Notes: generated by a model from the letters alone, not told the origin. Counted from the first letter of the stretch, positions 9,082 through 17,739 are shown. The stretch: 64,000 nucleotides of DNA from Bacillus nitratireducens (GCF_001884135.1 NZ_MAOC01000051.1:62001-126000), one strand, 5' to 3'. A program made the numbers and translations.

Positions 9082-9416
9082 ACCTGTTCTATATTCTATA
9101 TATATCATTACAATTCCTTTGTCATATTATTTTAAAAATTTCGTATATTCATTTGAAAGAATAAGAAAATCATGATAAAATTGTGTTACAAATATATCTA
9201 TATCTTTCAATTTTTAAAACGCATCAAAATTTTCACCCAAAAGTGTCATTTTACAAAACCGTACAAATTTATCTATTTTATTTACATCAGGGTCTCTTTT
9301 CTTACAATTTCTTTACTTTAGGACTTTTTTTCTGCAACAACTGTTTTCTTTTCTTTAATTTTTTGGTATGTATAGTATGGTATGGTATAACAGCTCACAC
9401 GGAGGTGGAAAAGAAC
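9082..9416 (+). other. AT-rich intergenic region upstream of the ArsR-type gene
   Basis: About 335 bases without a supported gene. An open frame runs in from 9183 in the regulator's reading frame, but its predicted residues look like translated AT-rich DNA and it lacks a ribosome binding site. The only structure I see is a run of GTATG units at 9366-9389. Confidence 0.6.
9366..9389 (+). repeat. GTATG direct repeats, possible operator
   Basis: GTATG at 9366, 9375 and 9380, then GTATA at 9385, ending 27 bases before the start codon of the ArsR-type gene. The units may overlap a -10 element (TATAGT or TATGGT) and could be an autoregulatory site; this is inference. Confidence 0.4.
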
Positions 9417-9707
9417 ATGTTAGAAACCTTTCAAAAAGAAATAGAACTATATGAAAGCAATGCAGAATTATTGAAAGTGCTTGCTCATCCTGTTCGCTTA
9501 TGTATTGTAAAAGGATTAATTGAACGTGGCCCAAGCAATGTTTCTACAATGTACACTGGCTTAAACATGCCACAATCTACAATTTCACAGCATTTAGCAA
9601 AGTTAAAAAGTGCTAAAATCGTTTCTAGTGAAAGAAAAGGATTAGAAATTTACTACAAAGTAGAAAACGAAACAATTATTCAACTCGTTCGTGTATTATT
9701 AGGTTAG
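9417..9707 (+). CDS. ArsR-family winged-helix transcriptional repressor
   Basis: A 96-residue protein starting MLETFQKEIELYE at an ATG preceded by an ideal GGAGGTGG site. The open frame extends upstream but that part is not credible protein. The body is a single winged helix: LLKVLAHPVRLCIVKGL, then the recognition helix MPQSTISQHLAKLKSA and a beta-hairpin wing GLEIYYKVEN. It lacks the N-terminal CxC metal motif of ArsR/SmtB sensors. The recognition helix resembles that of the PagR-like ArsR subgroup of the B. cereus group (recalled similarity, not searched). The target is unknown; autoregulation at the GTATG repeats is possible. Confidence 0.85.
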   Translation: MLETFQKEIELYESNAELLKVLAHPVRLCIVKGLIERGPSNVSTMYTGLNMPQSTISQHLAKLKSAKIVSSERKGLEIYYKVENETIIQLVRVLLG

Positions 9708-9810
9708 GGACTAATAGACAGAGAAAAAGAACGTATTCTATATTTTTCATCTCATATCTTTAATATAAATATATATCATGAGAGGAAATATATAATACTA
9801 CATAAGTCGT

Positions 9811-9855
9811 ATGAAAAAACAAGACACAGAAATATACTGTGTCTTGTTTTTTCAT
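9811..9855. terminator. Bidirectional terminator between the ArsR-type and methyltransferase genes
   Basis: A perfect 19-bp inverted repeat (arms 9811-9829 and 9837-9855, seven-base loop) with an A run on one side and a T run on the other. It serves two convergent genes and slightly overlaps the end of the minus-strand gene. Confidence 0.93.
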
Positions 9856-10964
9856 GTTGTTAAATATCGATTCAAATGTAAATTCTTCATATCTTTCGTG
9901 TGCATAACAATATCAAAGGCACTTCCTAAGCCTCCGTTCAAAATCATAGAACGAACTGCTCGATTTCGTTTTTGAGTTTCAGAAAAAGGATTCGTATCTT
10001 GATGACTCGTAAGATGTTCTAATATTCCTGCCGCTAACAAAAACTCTGATTGCTTCCTGTGCCATATCGTATGAATCCCTTGTAACTCGAAAATCATCTT
10101 CAACTCATCCCAATGAACATGGGTAGTTAAATCCATTTCTCCTGGATATGCAAGAGGGTTACGAATTAGCTTATGCTTATAATATCCTCTTAAACTTCCT
10201 TCATGATGTGCAGGATGCATCCATTCTTCTTTTGTATAACCATAATCAACTGTAATACATATACCTCGCTGGAACCATTCTGCAATCTCTTCTATATACT
10301 CTTCCATTGCAATAGGTACCTCAAATCGCTGCCCCTCTGCAATATGAATATTATATTTCAATAAGTATCGACCAATTCTTTTCTCTACTGGCCTAAATAC
10401 TTCAGCAAGGTCCCCTTCCTCTGTATACGTGATACGTACTTCATACAAAATTCCATTTCTTTTCTCAACTACTTCAACAGGAAACGCATCAAATAGCTCA
10501 TTCGAAAAAATAATTCCTTCGAAAGACTCTCCCATTTCAATATACGATGTATAATACGATACATTATCAAATGAGCAAAGACTCTCCTGCTGTAATCTTC
10601 TATGAAAAGGGCTCACTTCAACAATTGAATAGTTTAAACTACTAAAGGTTTCCGGAGATAATTGTTTCCATTCTTGTAAAACATCATAGGCAAACCTTCC
10701 TGTTCCCCCACCAACCTCACAAATATTTGAAGAAACTTCTCCATTTTCAACAAGCCGAATGAAAAACTTAGCAAAAGTCTTCGCAAAGACAGAAGATACA
10801 TTACTACTCGTAAAAAAATCTCCTTGCCTCCCAATTTTTTCACGTTCTCTCATATAATATCCATGTCCCTCTGCATATAATACGAGGTTCATATACGTAC
10901 TGTATGAAATTGAATAATCCTTTTCTTTCCCCATCCATTCCCTTAAAATGAGCTCCATCCCCAT
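9852..10964 (-). CDS. SAM-dependent methyltransferase of the MidA/NDUFAF7 (DUF185) family
   Basis: A 370-residue protein with a class I methyltransferase fold: the SAM-binding loop is ICEVGGGTGRFAYDVL, followed by SIVEVSPFHRRLQ and FSNELFDAFPVEVVE. These blocks fit the MidA family, whose mitochondrial member methylates an arginine of a respiratory complex I subunit. Bacillus lacks that complex, so the bacterial substrate is unknown. The ATG at 10964 has AAGGAG five bases upstream and begins nine bases after yqgX ends, which indicates co-transcription. Confidence 0.8.
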   Translation of the reverse strand: MGMELILREWMGKEKDYSISYSTYMNLVLYAEGHGYYMREREKIGRQGDFFTSSNVSSVFAKTFAKFFIRLVENGEVSSNICEVGGGTGRFAYDVLQEWKQLSPETFSSLNYSIVEVSPFHRRLQQESLCSFDNVSYYTSYIEMGESFEGIIFSNELFDAFPVEVVEKRNGILYEVRITYTEEGDLAEVFRPVEKRIGRYLLKYNIHIAEGQRFEVPIAMEEYIEEIAEWFQRGICITVDYGYTKEEWMHPAHHEGSLRGYYKHKLIRNPLAYPGEMDLTTHVHWDELKMIFELQGIHTIWHRKQSEFLLAAGILEHLTSHQDTNPFSETQKRNRAVRSMILNGGLGSAFDIVMHTKDMKNLHLNRYLTT

Positions 10965-10973
10965 AATGACTCC

Positions 10974-11603
10974 TTATTGTAAAAACGGATTATTTTCTTT
11001 TTCAAATCCAATGCTTGTCTCTGGACCATGCCCACATAGCACCGCTGTTTCATCTGGTAATACAAATAATTTCTCTTCAATACTTCCGATTAATTCAGCA
11101 AAGCTTCCGCCAGGCAAATCTGTTCTTCCAATACTCATTTGGAATAATACATCACCAGAAAATACGGCATTCGCCTCTTTACAATAATAAGAAATACTTC
11201 CTGGAGAATGTCCTGGTGTCTCAAAAATTTCAAAGTTAAAAGAACCGATTGTTAATGTACCTTCTGCATCAATAATTTGATCTGCTGGTTTCGCTGTAAT
11301 ACTGCGGTTCATCATAAAAATTTGTGATCCATTCACAGTTGCATCTCCTAACCAATCCGCTTCTTCTTTATGTACATATACCGGAATACGAAAAGCATCT
11401 CTCACGGCATCAACAGCACCAATATGATCAAAGTGAGCATGTGTTAATAAAACCGCAAGGGGCTTTAACTGCGCTTCTTGTAAATATGTAACAAGTTTCT
11501 CTCCTTCATGACCAGGATCAAAAATAATACACTCATTTTGATTATTCGTTAAAATATAAGCATTTGTTTGTAATGGGCCTAAAGGCATTTGTGTCCATTT
11601 CAT
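10974..11603 (-). CDS. yqgX: Metallo-beta-lactamase-fold hydrolase (glyoxalase II-like)
   Basis: A 209-residue protein beginning MKWTQMPLGPLQTNAYIL. The ATG at 11603 follows CTGGAGGAG; the open frame extends further but without a comparable site. The binuclear metal motif THAHFDHIGA is clear, with further ligands in FETPGHSPGSISYY and VLCGHGPETSIG. Family members hydrolyse thioesters such as S-lactoylglutathione; since Bacillus uses bacillithiol, a bacillithiol thioester is plausible but unproven. It is shorter than classical glyoxalase II (about 250 residues). Confidence 0.88.
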   Translation of the reverse strand: MKWTQMPLGPLQTNAYILTNNQNECIIFDPGHEGEKLVTYLQEAQLKPLAVLLTHAHFDHIGAVDAVRDAFRIPVYVHKEEADWLGDATVNGSQIFMMNRSITAKPADQIIDAEGTLTIGSFNFEIFETPGHSPGSISYYCKEANAVFSGDVLFQMSIGRTDLPGGSFAELIGSIEEKLFVLPDETAVLCGHGPETSIGFEKENNPFLQ

Positions 11604-11773
11604 ATAAAAATCTCCTCCAGTTATTGAACTTACTTTCAATGATACAACATTTCTTTCTCTTAGGAAAAGAAAGGATGCTATCTCGACATTCATTTTTAAA
11701 ACATGTACAATATAAAAGAGTAAATATTCCAAAAACTCATCGTAAGAAATGAGAAGACAGAGGAGGATATTGT

Positions 11774-11947
11774 ATGGGCCTTGTTATTATTTTTGCGCTA
11801 GTCACTCTGTTAGCTGTATTTGCTACGCTTAGAACACTTCGCGAAAAGAACTTTTTCGCGGGCGGTTTTGCAATTGCAACCGTACTCGTTTTCGGATGGT
11901 TTACAATCATGACTGTTCTATATAATGGGTACCCTCCAGCAGCTTAA
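11774..11947 (+). CDS. yqgW: Small membrane protein YqgW (DUF2759)
   Basis: A 57-residue protein, MGLVIIFALVTLLAVFATLR at the N-terminus, with two hydrophobic stretches (about residues 2-18 and 29-48) separated by a basic loop TLREKNFF. It looks like a two-pass membrane protein and matches B. subtilis YqgW in position and size. The ATG follows an AGAGGAGGAT site. It is transcribed divergently from yqgX and convergently with glcK. Function unknown. Confidence 0.82.
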   Translation: MGLVIIFALVTLLAVFATLRTLREKNFFAGGFAIATVLVFGWFTIMTVLYNGYPPAA

Positions 11948-11983
11948 TTCATTTACATGGAATTCTTCATCAAGATTTTGCAT

Positions 11984-12011
11984 AAAAAGAGGAAGGGGTG
12001 CCCCCTTCCTC
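11984..12011 (-). terminator. Terminator of glcK
   Basis: A 10-bp GC-rich stem (GAGGAAGGGG / CCCCTTCCTC, three-base loop) followed on the minus strand by five T. It may also stop yqgW transcripts from the other side. Confidence 0.88.
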
Positions 12012-12028
12012 TTCTCATATTTCACAAC

Positions 12029-13012
12029 TTATATCATCTTCGCTTCGTATTTGTGCTTTTTTACAAGCCAAGCTCCTCCGATAACACCTGCGTCATTACC
12101 AAGTGTCGCAATGGCTAACTTCGTGCTCTTTACAGCGCGTGAGAAAGCATATTGTTCGAAATAGCGTTGAACTGGCTCTAAAAGTGCATCTCCAGCTTTA
12201 GACACGCCTCCACCAATAACAATTTTCTCTGGATTCAACGTGCTAGACAGGTTCGCTACAGCTAATCCTAAATAAGAAGCTACTTTTTCTACTACTTCGC
12301 CTGCTAGTTCATCACCTTGTCCATGCGCTTCAAACACATCTTTTGATGTAATAAGCCCTTCTTCTGCTAACATAGAACGCAACATGCTCTCTTTATCAGT
12401 CTCTTGAATTTTTTGCATGGCAACACGCACAATACCCGTTGCAGATGTTACTGTTTCTAAGCAACCAGACTTCCCGCAATTACACGGGAAAGCATTCTCT
12501 GTAACTACTGTAATATGTCCAATCTCGCCAGCAGCTCCACTTATACCGTGTACAATCTCACCATTGGCGATTACACCGCCACCAACACCAGTGCCAAGTG
12601 TCATACAGATTAAATCTTTTGCTCCTTCGCCAGCACCTTTCCACATTTCACCAAGCGCCGCTAAGTTTGCATCATTATCAATCACAACAGGTAATCCTGT
12701 TTCTACTTCTAATAAATCTTTTAACGGATAGTTTTTCCATCCTAAATTAACCGCTTCATAAATCATTCCAGATGCCACATGTACAGGACCAGGAGCTCCC
12801 ATACCAACACCAATTAACTTACTTTTTAATTCACCTAACTCTTCTAACTTTTTATCAATAGCTTTCGCTACATCAAGTGTAATATGTTTTCCTTGCTCAT
12901 TTGTATTCGTAGGGATTTCCCACTTATGTAAAATTTCACCGTACACATTAATAAATGCTAATTTAATCGTTGTACCACCAAGGTCAACCCCAACTAACCA
13001 TTTCTCTTCCAT
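12029..13012 (-). CDS. glcK: ROK-family glucokinase
   Basis: Phosphorylates cytoplasmic glucose to glucose-6-phosphate with ATP. The 327-residue protein has the N-terminal phosphate loop [13 protein letters not shown], the catalytic region [13 protein letters not shown], and the ROK zinc-binding motif [10 protein letters not shown] preceded by the GEIGHITV histidine. Length and neighbours (yqgQ upstream) match B. subtilis glcK. The start lies 19 bases after the yqgQ stop, so the two probably form one unit. Confidence 0.95.
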   Translation of the reverse strand: MEEKWLVGVDLGGTTIKLAFINVYGEILHKWEIPTNTNEQGKHITLDVAKAIDKKLEELGELKSKLIGVGMGAPGPVHVASGMIYEAVNLGWKNYPLKDLLEVETGLPVVIDNDANLAALGEMWKGAGEGAKDLICMTLGTGVGGGVIANGEIVHGISGAAGEIGHITVVTENAFPCNCGKSGCLETVTSATGIVRVAMQKIQETDKESMLRSMLAEEGLITSKDVFEAHGQGDELAGEVVEKVASYLGLAVANLSSTLNPEKIVIGGGVSKAGDALLEPVQRYFEQYAFSRAVKSTKLAIATLGNDAGVIGGAWLVKKHKYEAKMI

Positions 13013-13031
13013 GTTGCTTACCTACCTTTAT

Positions 13032-13232
13032 CTAATTCTTATTTAGCTCTTTTTGAATTTCTTGCTTCAATAAAAATAAAGCTGTTTGATAGTCTTGTGG
13101 ATCGATTAACTGTGATTGATTTAATTCACGCAATTCATCTTGCATTAATTGTAAATCTGCAATTCGATCACCCGTATAAATAATCGTACCAAATTTCTTT
13201 AGCAATTGTTGAATATCATAAATGGATATCAT
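13032..13232 (-). CDS. yqgQ: Small conserved protein YqgQ (DUF910)
   Basis: A 66-residue, mostly helical acidic protein (MISIYDIQQLLKKFGTIIY) with no membrane segment. It matches YqgQ, which lies directly before glcK in Bacillus. The ATG follows GAGGGTGATGAA. A role in nucleic acid binding has been suggested for the family; I see no motif that decides it. In B. subtilis yqgP (a rhomboid protease) lies between yqgN and yqgQ; here the gap is only about 100 bases and holds no gene. Confidence 0.85.
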   Translation of the reverse strand: MISIYDIQQLLKKFGTIIYTGDRIADLQLMQDELRELNQSQLIDPQDYQTALFLLKQEIQKELNKN

Positions 13233-13335
13233 TTCATCACCCTCAATGCTTACTTACTATAAAAAACTATAATAAGAAAACGTTCACATATTTTATTATA
13301 ATCAAGAAGAAAAAGTCTCGTCAATTTTTATTTGT

Positions 13336-13914
13336 CTATACAAGCCCATTTATAACCATTGTTCCTTTTTCTGTAATAATTTTTTCTACATTTTTATCAA
13401 ATGGTTCAACAGGAATATGTTTTACCATTTGAAAATCATAAGCTAATGATAGCGTTTTCCCTTTATAATGCACGAGATAACGATCATAGTAGCCACCGCC
13501 ATATCCAATCCGTTCCCCTCGCCGCGTATAGGCTACTCCTGGCACGATAAGAAGATCAATTTCACACGCATTCACTTCTTCCGTAAACGCTGGAATCGGT
13601 TCACGTAAATCCATATATACTGTTTCTAATTGATCAAAATTACTAATTTTTCGGAAAGACATCGTTCTTGTCCCTTTATTACACTTTGGAACAACAATTT
13701 TCTTTCCTTCTTCCCAAGCTTTTTCGATAATAGGATATGTATTCACTTCATGTTCCATCGAGAGAGTGATTCCAATTGTTTTAGCTTCAATCCACTCTTT
13801 TTGTCCATACAACGAAACTGCAATTTGTTCCGATAAAGTTGTATACTGTTCTTCAGATAAAGAATTCATGCGTTCTATTATTTGTTTACGTAAACGTATT
13901 TTCTCTTCTTTCAC
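13336..13914 (-). CDS. yqgN: 5-formyltetrahydrofolate cyclo-ligase
   Basis: Converts 5-formyl-THF to 5,10-methenyl-THF with ATP, recycling a dead-end folate. The 192-residue product starts VKEEKIRLRKQ from a GTG at 13914, eight bases after AAGGGGG; the open frame extends further upstream without support. The basic N-terminal helix LRKQIIERMN and the C-terminal loop RRGERIGYGGGYYDRYL, which binds nucleotide and folate, are both present. It sits between yqgQ and rpmG, as in B. subtilis apart from missing genes. Confidence 0.93.
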   Translation of the reverse strand: MKEEKIRLRKQIIERMNSLSEEQYTTLSEQIAVSLYGQKEWIEAKTIGITLSMEHEVNTYPIIEKAWEEGKKIVVPKCNKGTRTMSFRKISNFDQLETVYMDLREPIPAFTEEVNACEIDLLIVPGVAYTRRGERIGYGGGYYDRYLVHYKGKTLSLAYDFQMVKHIPVEPFDKNVEKIITEKGTMVINGLV

Positions 13915-13984
13915 ACACTTTTCCCCCTTACAGTGACACTTTACTCTACGAGGATAGTGTATCACTTTTACATAGGAATCGCAT

Positions 13985-14018
13985 AAAAAAAAGAAACAGT
14001 AGGAAAATATTCCTACTG
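13985..14018 (-). terminator. Terminator of rpmG
   Basis: Stem CAGTAGGA / TCCTACTG with a six-base loop and a long T-rich tail on the minus strand, directly after the rpmG stop. Confidence 0.88.
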
Positions 14019-14019
14019 C

Positions 14020-14169
14020 TTACTTTGTTTCACGGTGTAACGTAGACTTCTTGTCACGCTTGCAATACTTTTTAAGCTCGATACGCTCAGCGTTGTTACG
14101 TTTATTTTTCTTTGAGATATAGTTACGATCTCCGCATTCTGTACATGCTAGAGTAATATTCACACGCAT
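14020..14169 (-). CDS. rpmG: 50S ribosomal protein L33
   Basis: A 49-residue basic protein, [16 protein letters not shown] at the N-terminus and TLHRETK at the C-terminus, typical of L33. The first zinc-ribbon pair is intact (C9, C12), but the second is C36 and D39 (YCKRDKK), where zinc-binding L33 has CxxC and zinc-free L33 has no cysteines. The protein is therefore intermediate between the two classes. The ATG follows a GGAGGGAAATAAG site. Position matches rpmGA of B. subtilis. Confidence 0.96.
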   Translation of the reverse strand: MRVNITLACTECGDRNYISKKNKRNNAERIELKKYCKRDKKSTLHRETK

Positions 14170-14238
14170 TCTTATTTCCCTCCAGTACTAATAACTTAAA
14201 TCAGACTATACCATAATACCACTTTTAAAATAAAAATT

Positions 14239-16590
14239 CTACACCTTTTGATATTGTCTAATTTTTTCTATAAGATTTTTCATGTTTTCCCTTGCTATTA
14301 CTGGGTTTCTAGCATGTGAATACACTAAAAATTTTGGTTGTTTTGCGTCAGAAACGATATAAGACCACTCTTTTTCTGTATATTTGAACTGTACTCCTTC
14401 TAATATCCCGTCTTCTTTTCTTTCCATGTCAGCCAATAATTTCCGCATTACTTTCCCTTTTTCCTTCCACGAACACACAACTTCATCGCAAAGTAAATAG
14501 AGCGGAGGTGATTGCTCTAATATGCTGAGAAATGTTTTTTCCTGCAGTGCTATTAACTCAAATAATTTTCCTATTCGATATAAAATATCTCGCTTCCATC
14601 TTATTTGAAAAGACTTTTTTTCATCATGCATATAAAATAGAAGGTAACAACCGCCCAATTTCAAAGACATTGGGTAAATTTTACCTGCTGATTCGAATAA
14701 TAAATCAGGAATATCTACTTCTTCAAAATCAGTTCCTTGGTAAATATTACTATGATTATCATATAAATCGAATTGATTTCCTTGTTCAGAAAACATAAGC
14801 GCCATATTCGCTTTACTCGATTTCATCAAAGCTTTCACATGATCTTTTTGTCCCCCCGCATAAATCCATGTAACTGTGCACCCAAGCCTTTGCAGAAAGA
14901 GAATAAGTAACTGTTGTAACATATCATTTCTCTTATTAATAAGAAGATGAAACTTCTGTTTTTGTATTTTCTCTATATCAATGTGTTCTAATACTGCTTC
15001 TATATAATTATTTAAAGAAACATGAACCTGCTTACTTCGTCCCATTTCTTTCTCACATACGTAACGAAACGACTCAGACATATATAGTTGTTCGATCGTT
15101 TTTTGCTGCTTATACGATAACATTCCATCCCTGCCATACATCTTTATAACAATCCCTCTATCACTTTCCACTTGAATAAAAACCCCACCTGCACAGTTCA
15201 AATTATGAATGGCATACTGAAAAAGTGACTCGTTCATTTCTTTACATTCCATCGTATGAATCCCAATACCATGAATAGCATGGAGGAATAAGTTTTTATA
15301 GGACGTTGTTTCTATATTTTCTTGACTTCCGATTAATATACTCTCTCCTTTTACAAAAAGAGAACCATAAGCCATTGCGGCTTTCACAATAAATTGAGGG
15401 GTAATCTCAACATTGCCTCTTCCTACAATCCGGCTTTTTTGTAACCATCCTGCCCCCTTTTCACTCTCTTGAACACCAGCAGAGCCTACTATTGAATGAC
15501 TATCTATCACCTTATATGGCCATAGTTTTCCTTTTTGCTTAATTACTGTACTTTTCCCTATATGGCAATGGTCCGCTACGATACTTTTTTGAAAAAGTGT
15601 AACATCATCTTCAACCATTGTATGCTCTCCAATTGTTGTTTCTAGCAACTCACAATATTTTCCGATACGGGCGTTTGCAAAAACGATGCTTTTTTGAAGA
15701 TGAGAATAACTTGAAACCATACTATTTTTCCCTATAATAGAGTACGGTTCAATTACAGCCCCCGCACCAATTATTGCGCCTTCTCCAATAAAAGAAGGAC
15801 CATGAATTTTCGTCCCTTTTCCTATCGTTACGCCTTCTCCCATCCACACCATTGGTAATACTTCTGTATATGGAATAGGCACCTTCAATTTTTTCGTCAA
15901 CAAATCGAATTGAGCTTGCCGATATTGATCAAATGTACCAATATCTAGCCAATAGTCTTCTGATAAATATGCAAATAACGCATTTTTATTTGCCAATAAT
16001 GGAAATACATCATGACTGAAATCAAAAAATTCCATGGATGGTATGTAAGAAAAAATTTCCGGCTCCATTATATAAATACCTGTATTCACAACATTAGAAA
16101 CTACCTCATTCCAACTCGGTTTTTCTATATATCGTATAATTTCTTGTTCTTTATTCGTTACAACTAACCCAAATGAGAGTGGATTTTCTACTTCTTTCAC
16201 AAACATCGTTACCATTCTCTTCTTCTGTTCATGAAATGCAATTCCTTCTGATAATTGAAAATCAGTTAATGCATCCCCACTAATAACAACAAATGTTTCA
16301 TCTAAAAAACTTTCCGCCTGCTTAATACTCCCTGCGGTTCCAAGTGGGGGAGAGTCTTCAAAATAATACAAGTTAACTCCCCATTTACTACCATCACCAA
16401 AGTGCTGCTTAATAGCTGTACTCATATATTGAACGGTAATTGCAATTTCACGAATGCCATGCTGACGTAATAATTCAATATTATATTCAAGAACTGGCTT
16501 TTCTAACAATGGTAACATCGGTTTTGGAGTATTACATGTTAATGGTCTAAGGCGTCTTCCCTTTCCTCCAGCTAAAATAACCCCCTTCAT
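14239..16590 (-). CDS. Sugar-phosphate nucleotidyltransferase fused to a degenerate phosphomannomutase-like domain
   Basis: A 783-residue protein in three parts. Residues 1 to about 235 are a nucleotidyltransferase with the signature LAGGKGRRLRPLT and the metal/sugar loop VISGDALTDF. Residues about 250-370 show repeating hexapeptides of a left-handed beta-helix (IGKGTKIHGPSFIGEGAIIG). The remainder has the layout of a phosphohexomutase, but its key motifs look lost: no TASHNP serine loop, no DPDADR metal loop (the matching stretch reads FSEQGNQFDLYD) and no SGTEP loop near the C-terminus (YSHARNPVIA). It may make an NDP-sugar, with the mutase half now structural or regulatory. No partner genes lie nearby. 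Confidence 0.85.
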   Translation of the reverse strand: MKGVILAGGKGRRLRPLTCNTPKPMLPLLEKPVLEYNIELLRQHGIREIAITVQYMSTAIKQHFGDGSKWGVNLYYFEDSPPLGTAGSIKQAESFLDETFVVISGDALTDFQLSEGIAFHEQKKRMVTMFVKEVENPLSFGLVVTNKEQEIIRYIEKPSWNEVVSNVVNTGIYIMEPEIFSYIPSMEFFDFSHDVFPLLANKNALFAYLSEDYWLDIGTFDQYRQAQFDLLTKKLKVPIPYTEVLPMVWMGEGVTIGKGTKIHGPSFIGEGAIIGAGAVIEPYSIIGKNSMVSSYSHLQKSIVFANARIGKYCELLETTIGEHTMVEDDVTLFQKSIVADHCHIGKSTVIKQKGKLWPYKVIDSHSIVGSAGVQESEKGAGWLQKSRIVGRGNVEITPQFIVKAAMAYGSLFVKGESILIGSQENIETTSYKNLFLHAIHGIGIHTMECKEMNESLFQYAIHNLNCAGGVFIQVESDRGIVIKMYGRDGMLSYKQQKTIEQLYMSESFRYVCEKEMGRSKQVHVSLNNYIEAVLEHIDIEKIQKQKFHLLINKRNDMLQQLLILFLQRLGCTVTWIYAGGQKDHVKALMKSSKANMALMFSEQGNQFDLYDNHSNIYQGTDFEEVDIPDLLFESAGKIYPMSLKLGGCYLLFYMHDEKKSFQIRWKRDILYRIGKLFELIALQEKTFLSILEQSPPLYLLCDEVVCSWKEKGKVMRKLLADMERKEDGILEGVQFKYTEKEWSYIVSDAKQPKFLVYSHARNPVIARENMKNLIEKIRQYQKV

Positions 16591-16853
16591 ATACTTCAGC
16601 CTCCACTTATATAATGTTCAAGAACTCCGTATACCACATGTATATCATTTATCCCGCATTAACTGCCCACAAATAGCAGGATAAATAAATGTACCTTTTA
16701 ATCCTAGCAAAAAAGAAAGCGCTTACCATTAACTTAGCAAAATATTTAATAAGATGTAATTAACACATATGTACTTATTTTTCCATTAATTATGATACAT
16801 CTTATCATCATAAACTAAAGGAAACAACGAGCTTTTTTTGTCATGTTTTGACT
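16591..16853. other. Intergenic region with a mini repeat
   Basis: About 260 bases between the phoU terminator and the nucleotidyltransferase gene. It is AT-rich and holds a 38-base palindromic element at 16648-16685 (listed separately). I see no open frame with a ribosome binding site. Confidence 0.6.
16648..16685. repeat. Two bcr1-like termini joined head to head
   Basis: The stretch begins TTTATCCCGCATTAAC and ends CACAAATAGCAGGATAAA. Each side matches a terminus found on the larger repeats in this window, pointing in opposite directions, with no interior. The outer TTTAT/ATAAA pentamers are the same as those flanking the full copies. It is probably a deletion remnant or a minimal derivative. 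Confidence 0.6.
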
Positions 16854-16881
16854 AAAAAAAGCAGGTGACTTCTCATCACCT
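16854..16881 (-). terminator. Terminator of phoU
   Basis: Stem AGGTGA / TCACCT with a seven-base loop; on the minus strand it is followed by seven T. Confidence 0.82.
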
Positions 16882-16890
16882 ACTCTTTTC

Positions 16891-17547
16891 CTACTCATTC
16901 AATAAATAATGCTTTCCTTTTACTAAATAAAATACATTCTCAGCAATATTTGTAACATGGTCTGCTACACGCTCAATATATCTTGCAACAAAGGATAGTT
17001 GTGTAATTTGTGTAATCGCTTCTGGTTGTCCAGGGATAGAGGAAATAAATTCACGAATCGCCTTTCCATAAATTTCATCAACTGAATCATCCATTTCAGC
17101 AATTTGTCTAGCAAAAGCTAAATTTTCTTGCTCGTATGCTTCTAATGCTAAATTTAACATTTCATGAGCAATCTCAAACATTTCATCAAGATTCTGCAAG
17201 CTAACAACCACTTCTTTTTCTCCAAGGCGAATTGTTGATTTCGCAATATTAACAGCGTGGTCTGCAATACGTTCTAAATCTGTCGCTGTTTTAATTGAAA
17301 TGAAAATTCTTCGTAAATCACTTGCTACAGGCTGCTGCTTTGTAATAAGCATAAGCGCAAGATCATTTATTTCTTCTTCTAAATTATCCATACGATAATC
17401 ACCATCAATGACCTCTAACGCTTTCTCTACATCTCTTTTGTGAAGTCCTTCCATAGCAATCAATAGAGCTTCCCTTGCTAATTCACCAAGTTCAACTACC
17501 TTTTGCTGTAACGTTTTTAAATCACATTGAAACTGTTCTCTTACCAT
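16891..17547 (-). CDS. phoU: Phosphate transport regulator PhoU
   Basis: A 218-residue all-helical protein made of two repeated PhoU three-helix bundles; each repeat carries an E/D-rich metal-binding stretch (DLERIADHAVNIA and YIERVADHVTNIA). PhoU binds the Pst transporter and limits phosphate uptake and signalling. The ATG follows GAGGGGGAAGC. It is last in the pst gene order but separated from pstB by about 320 bases holding a terminator-like hairpin and a full bcr1-like repeat, so its coupling to pst transcription may be weakened. Confidence 0.95.
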   Translation of the reverse strand: MVREQFQCDLKTLQQKVVELGELAREALLIAMEGLHKRDVEKALEVIDGDYRMDNLEEEINDLALMLITKQQPVASDLRRIFISIKTATDLERIADHAVNIAKSTIRLGEKEVVVSLQNLDEMFEIAHEMLNLALEAYEQENLAFARQIAEMDDSVDEIYGKAIREFISSIPGQPEAITQITQLSFVARYIERVADHVTNIAENVFYLVKGKHYLLNE

Positions 17548-17581
17548 TGCTTCTTCCCCCTCAATATTATGTGCATTATAT

Positions 17582-17739
17582 ATAAAGTGAAACTTTAATC
17601 AGTGGGGGGTTTTGTTCATCCCCACTGATTATCAGCCCTCACCAATCGGGCGTTTACGGGCAGCCCGACTCCCACCTAACTTCTTTGCTTCATCCGAATT
17701 TTGAGGTGGGAGTTTTACTGCCCGTTAATGCGGGATAAA
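17582..17739 (-). repeat. bcr1-like repeat element, full copy, between pstB and phoU
   Basis: A 158-base element bounded on both sides by ATAAA (TTTAT on the other strand). Inside are a hairpin built on CAGTGGGG / CCCCACTG and a second inverted repeat on CTCCCACCT / AGGTGGGAG. The same blocks, in reverse orientation, recur at 39101-39254. Length, TTTAT flanks and internal hairpins agree with what I recall of bcr1, a mobile-like repeat specific to the B. cereus group. Confidence 0.82.

Noticed and set aside
9183-9416. N-terminal extension of the ArsR-type protein by 78 residues
   Set aside because: The extension is Phe/Leu-rich translation of AT-rich DNA, and an ideal ribosome binding site precedes the internal ATG at 9417.
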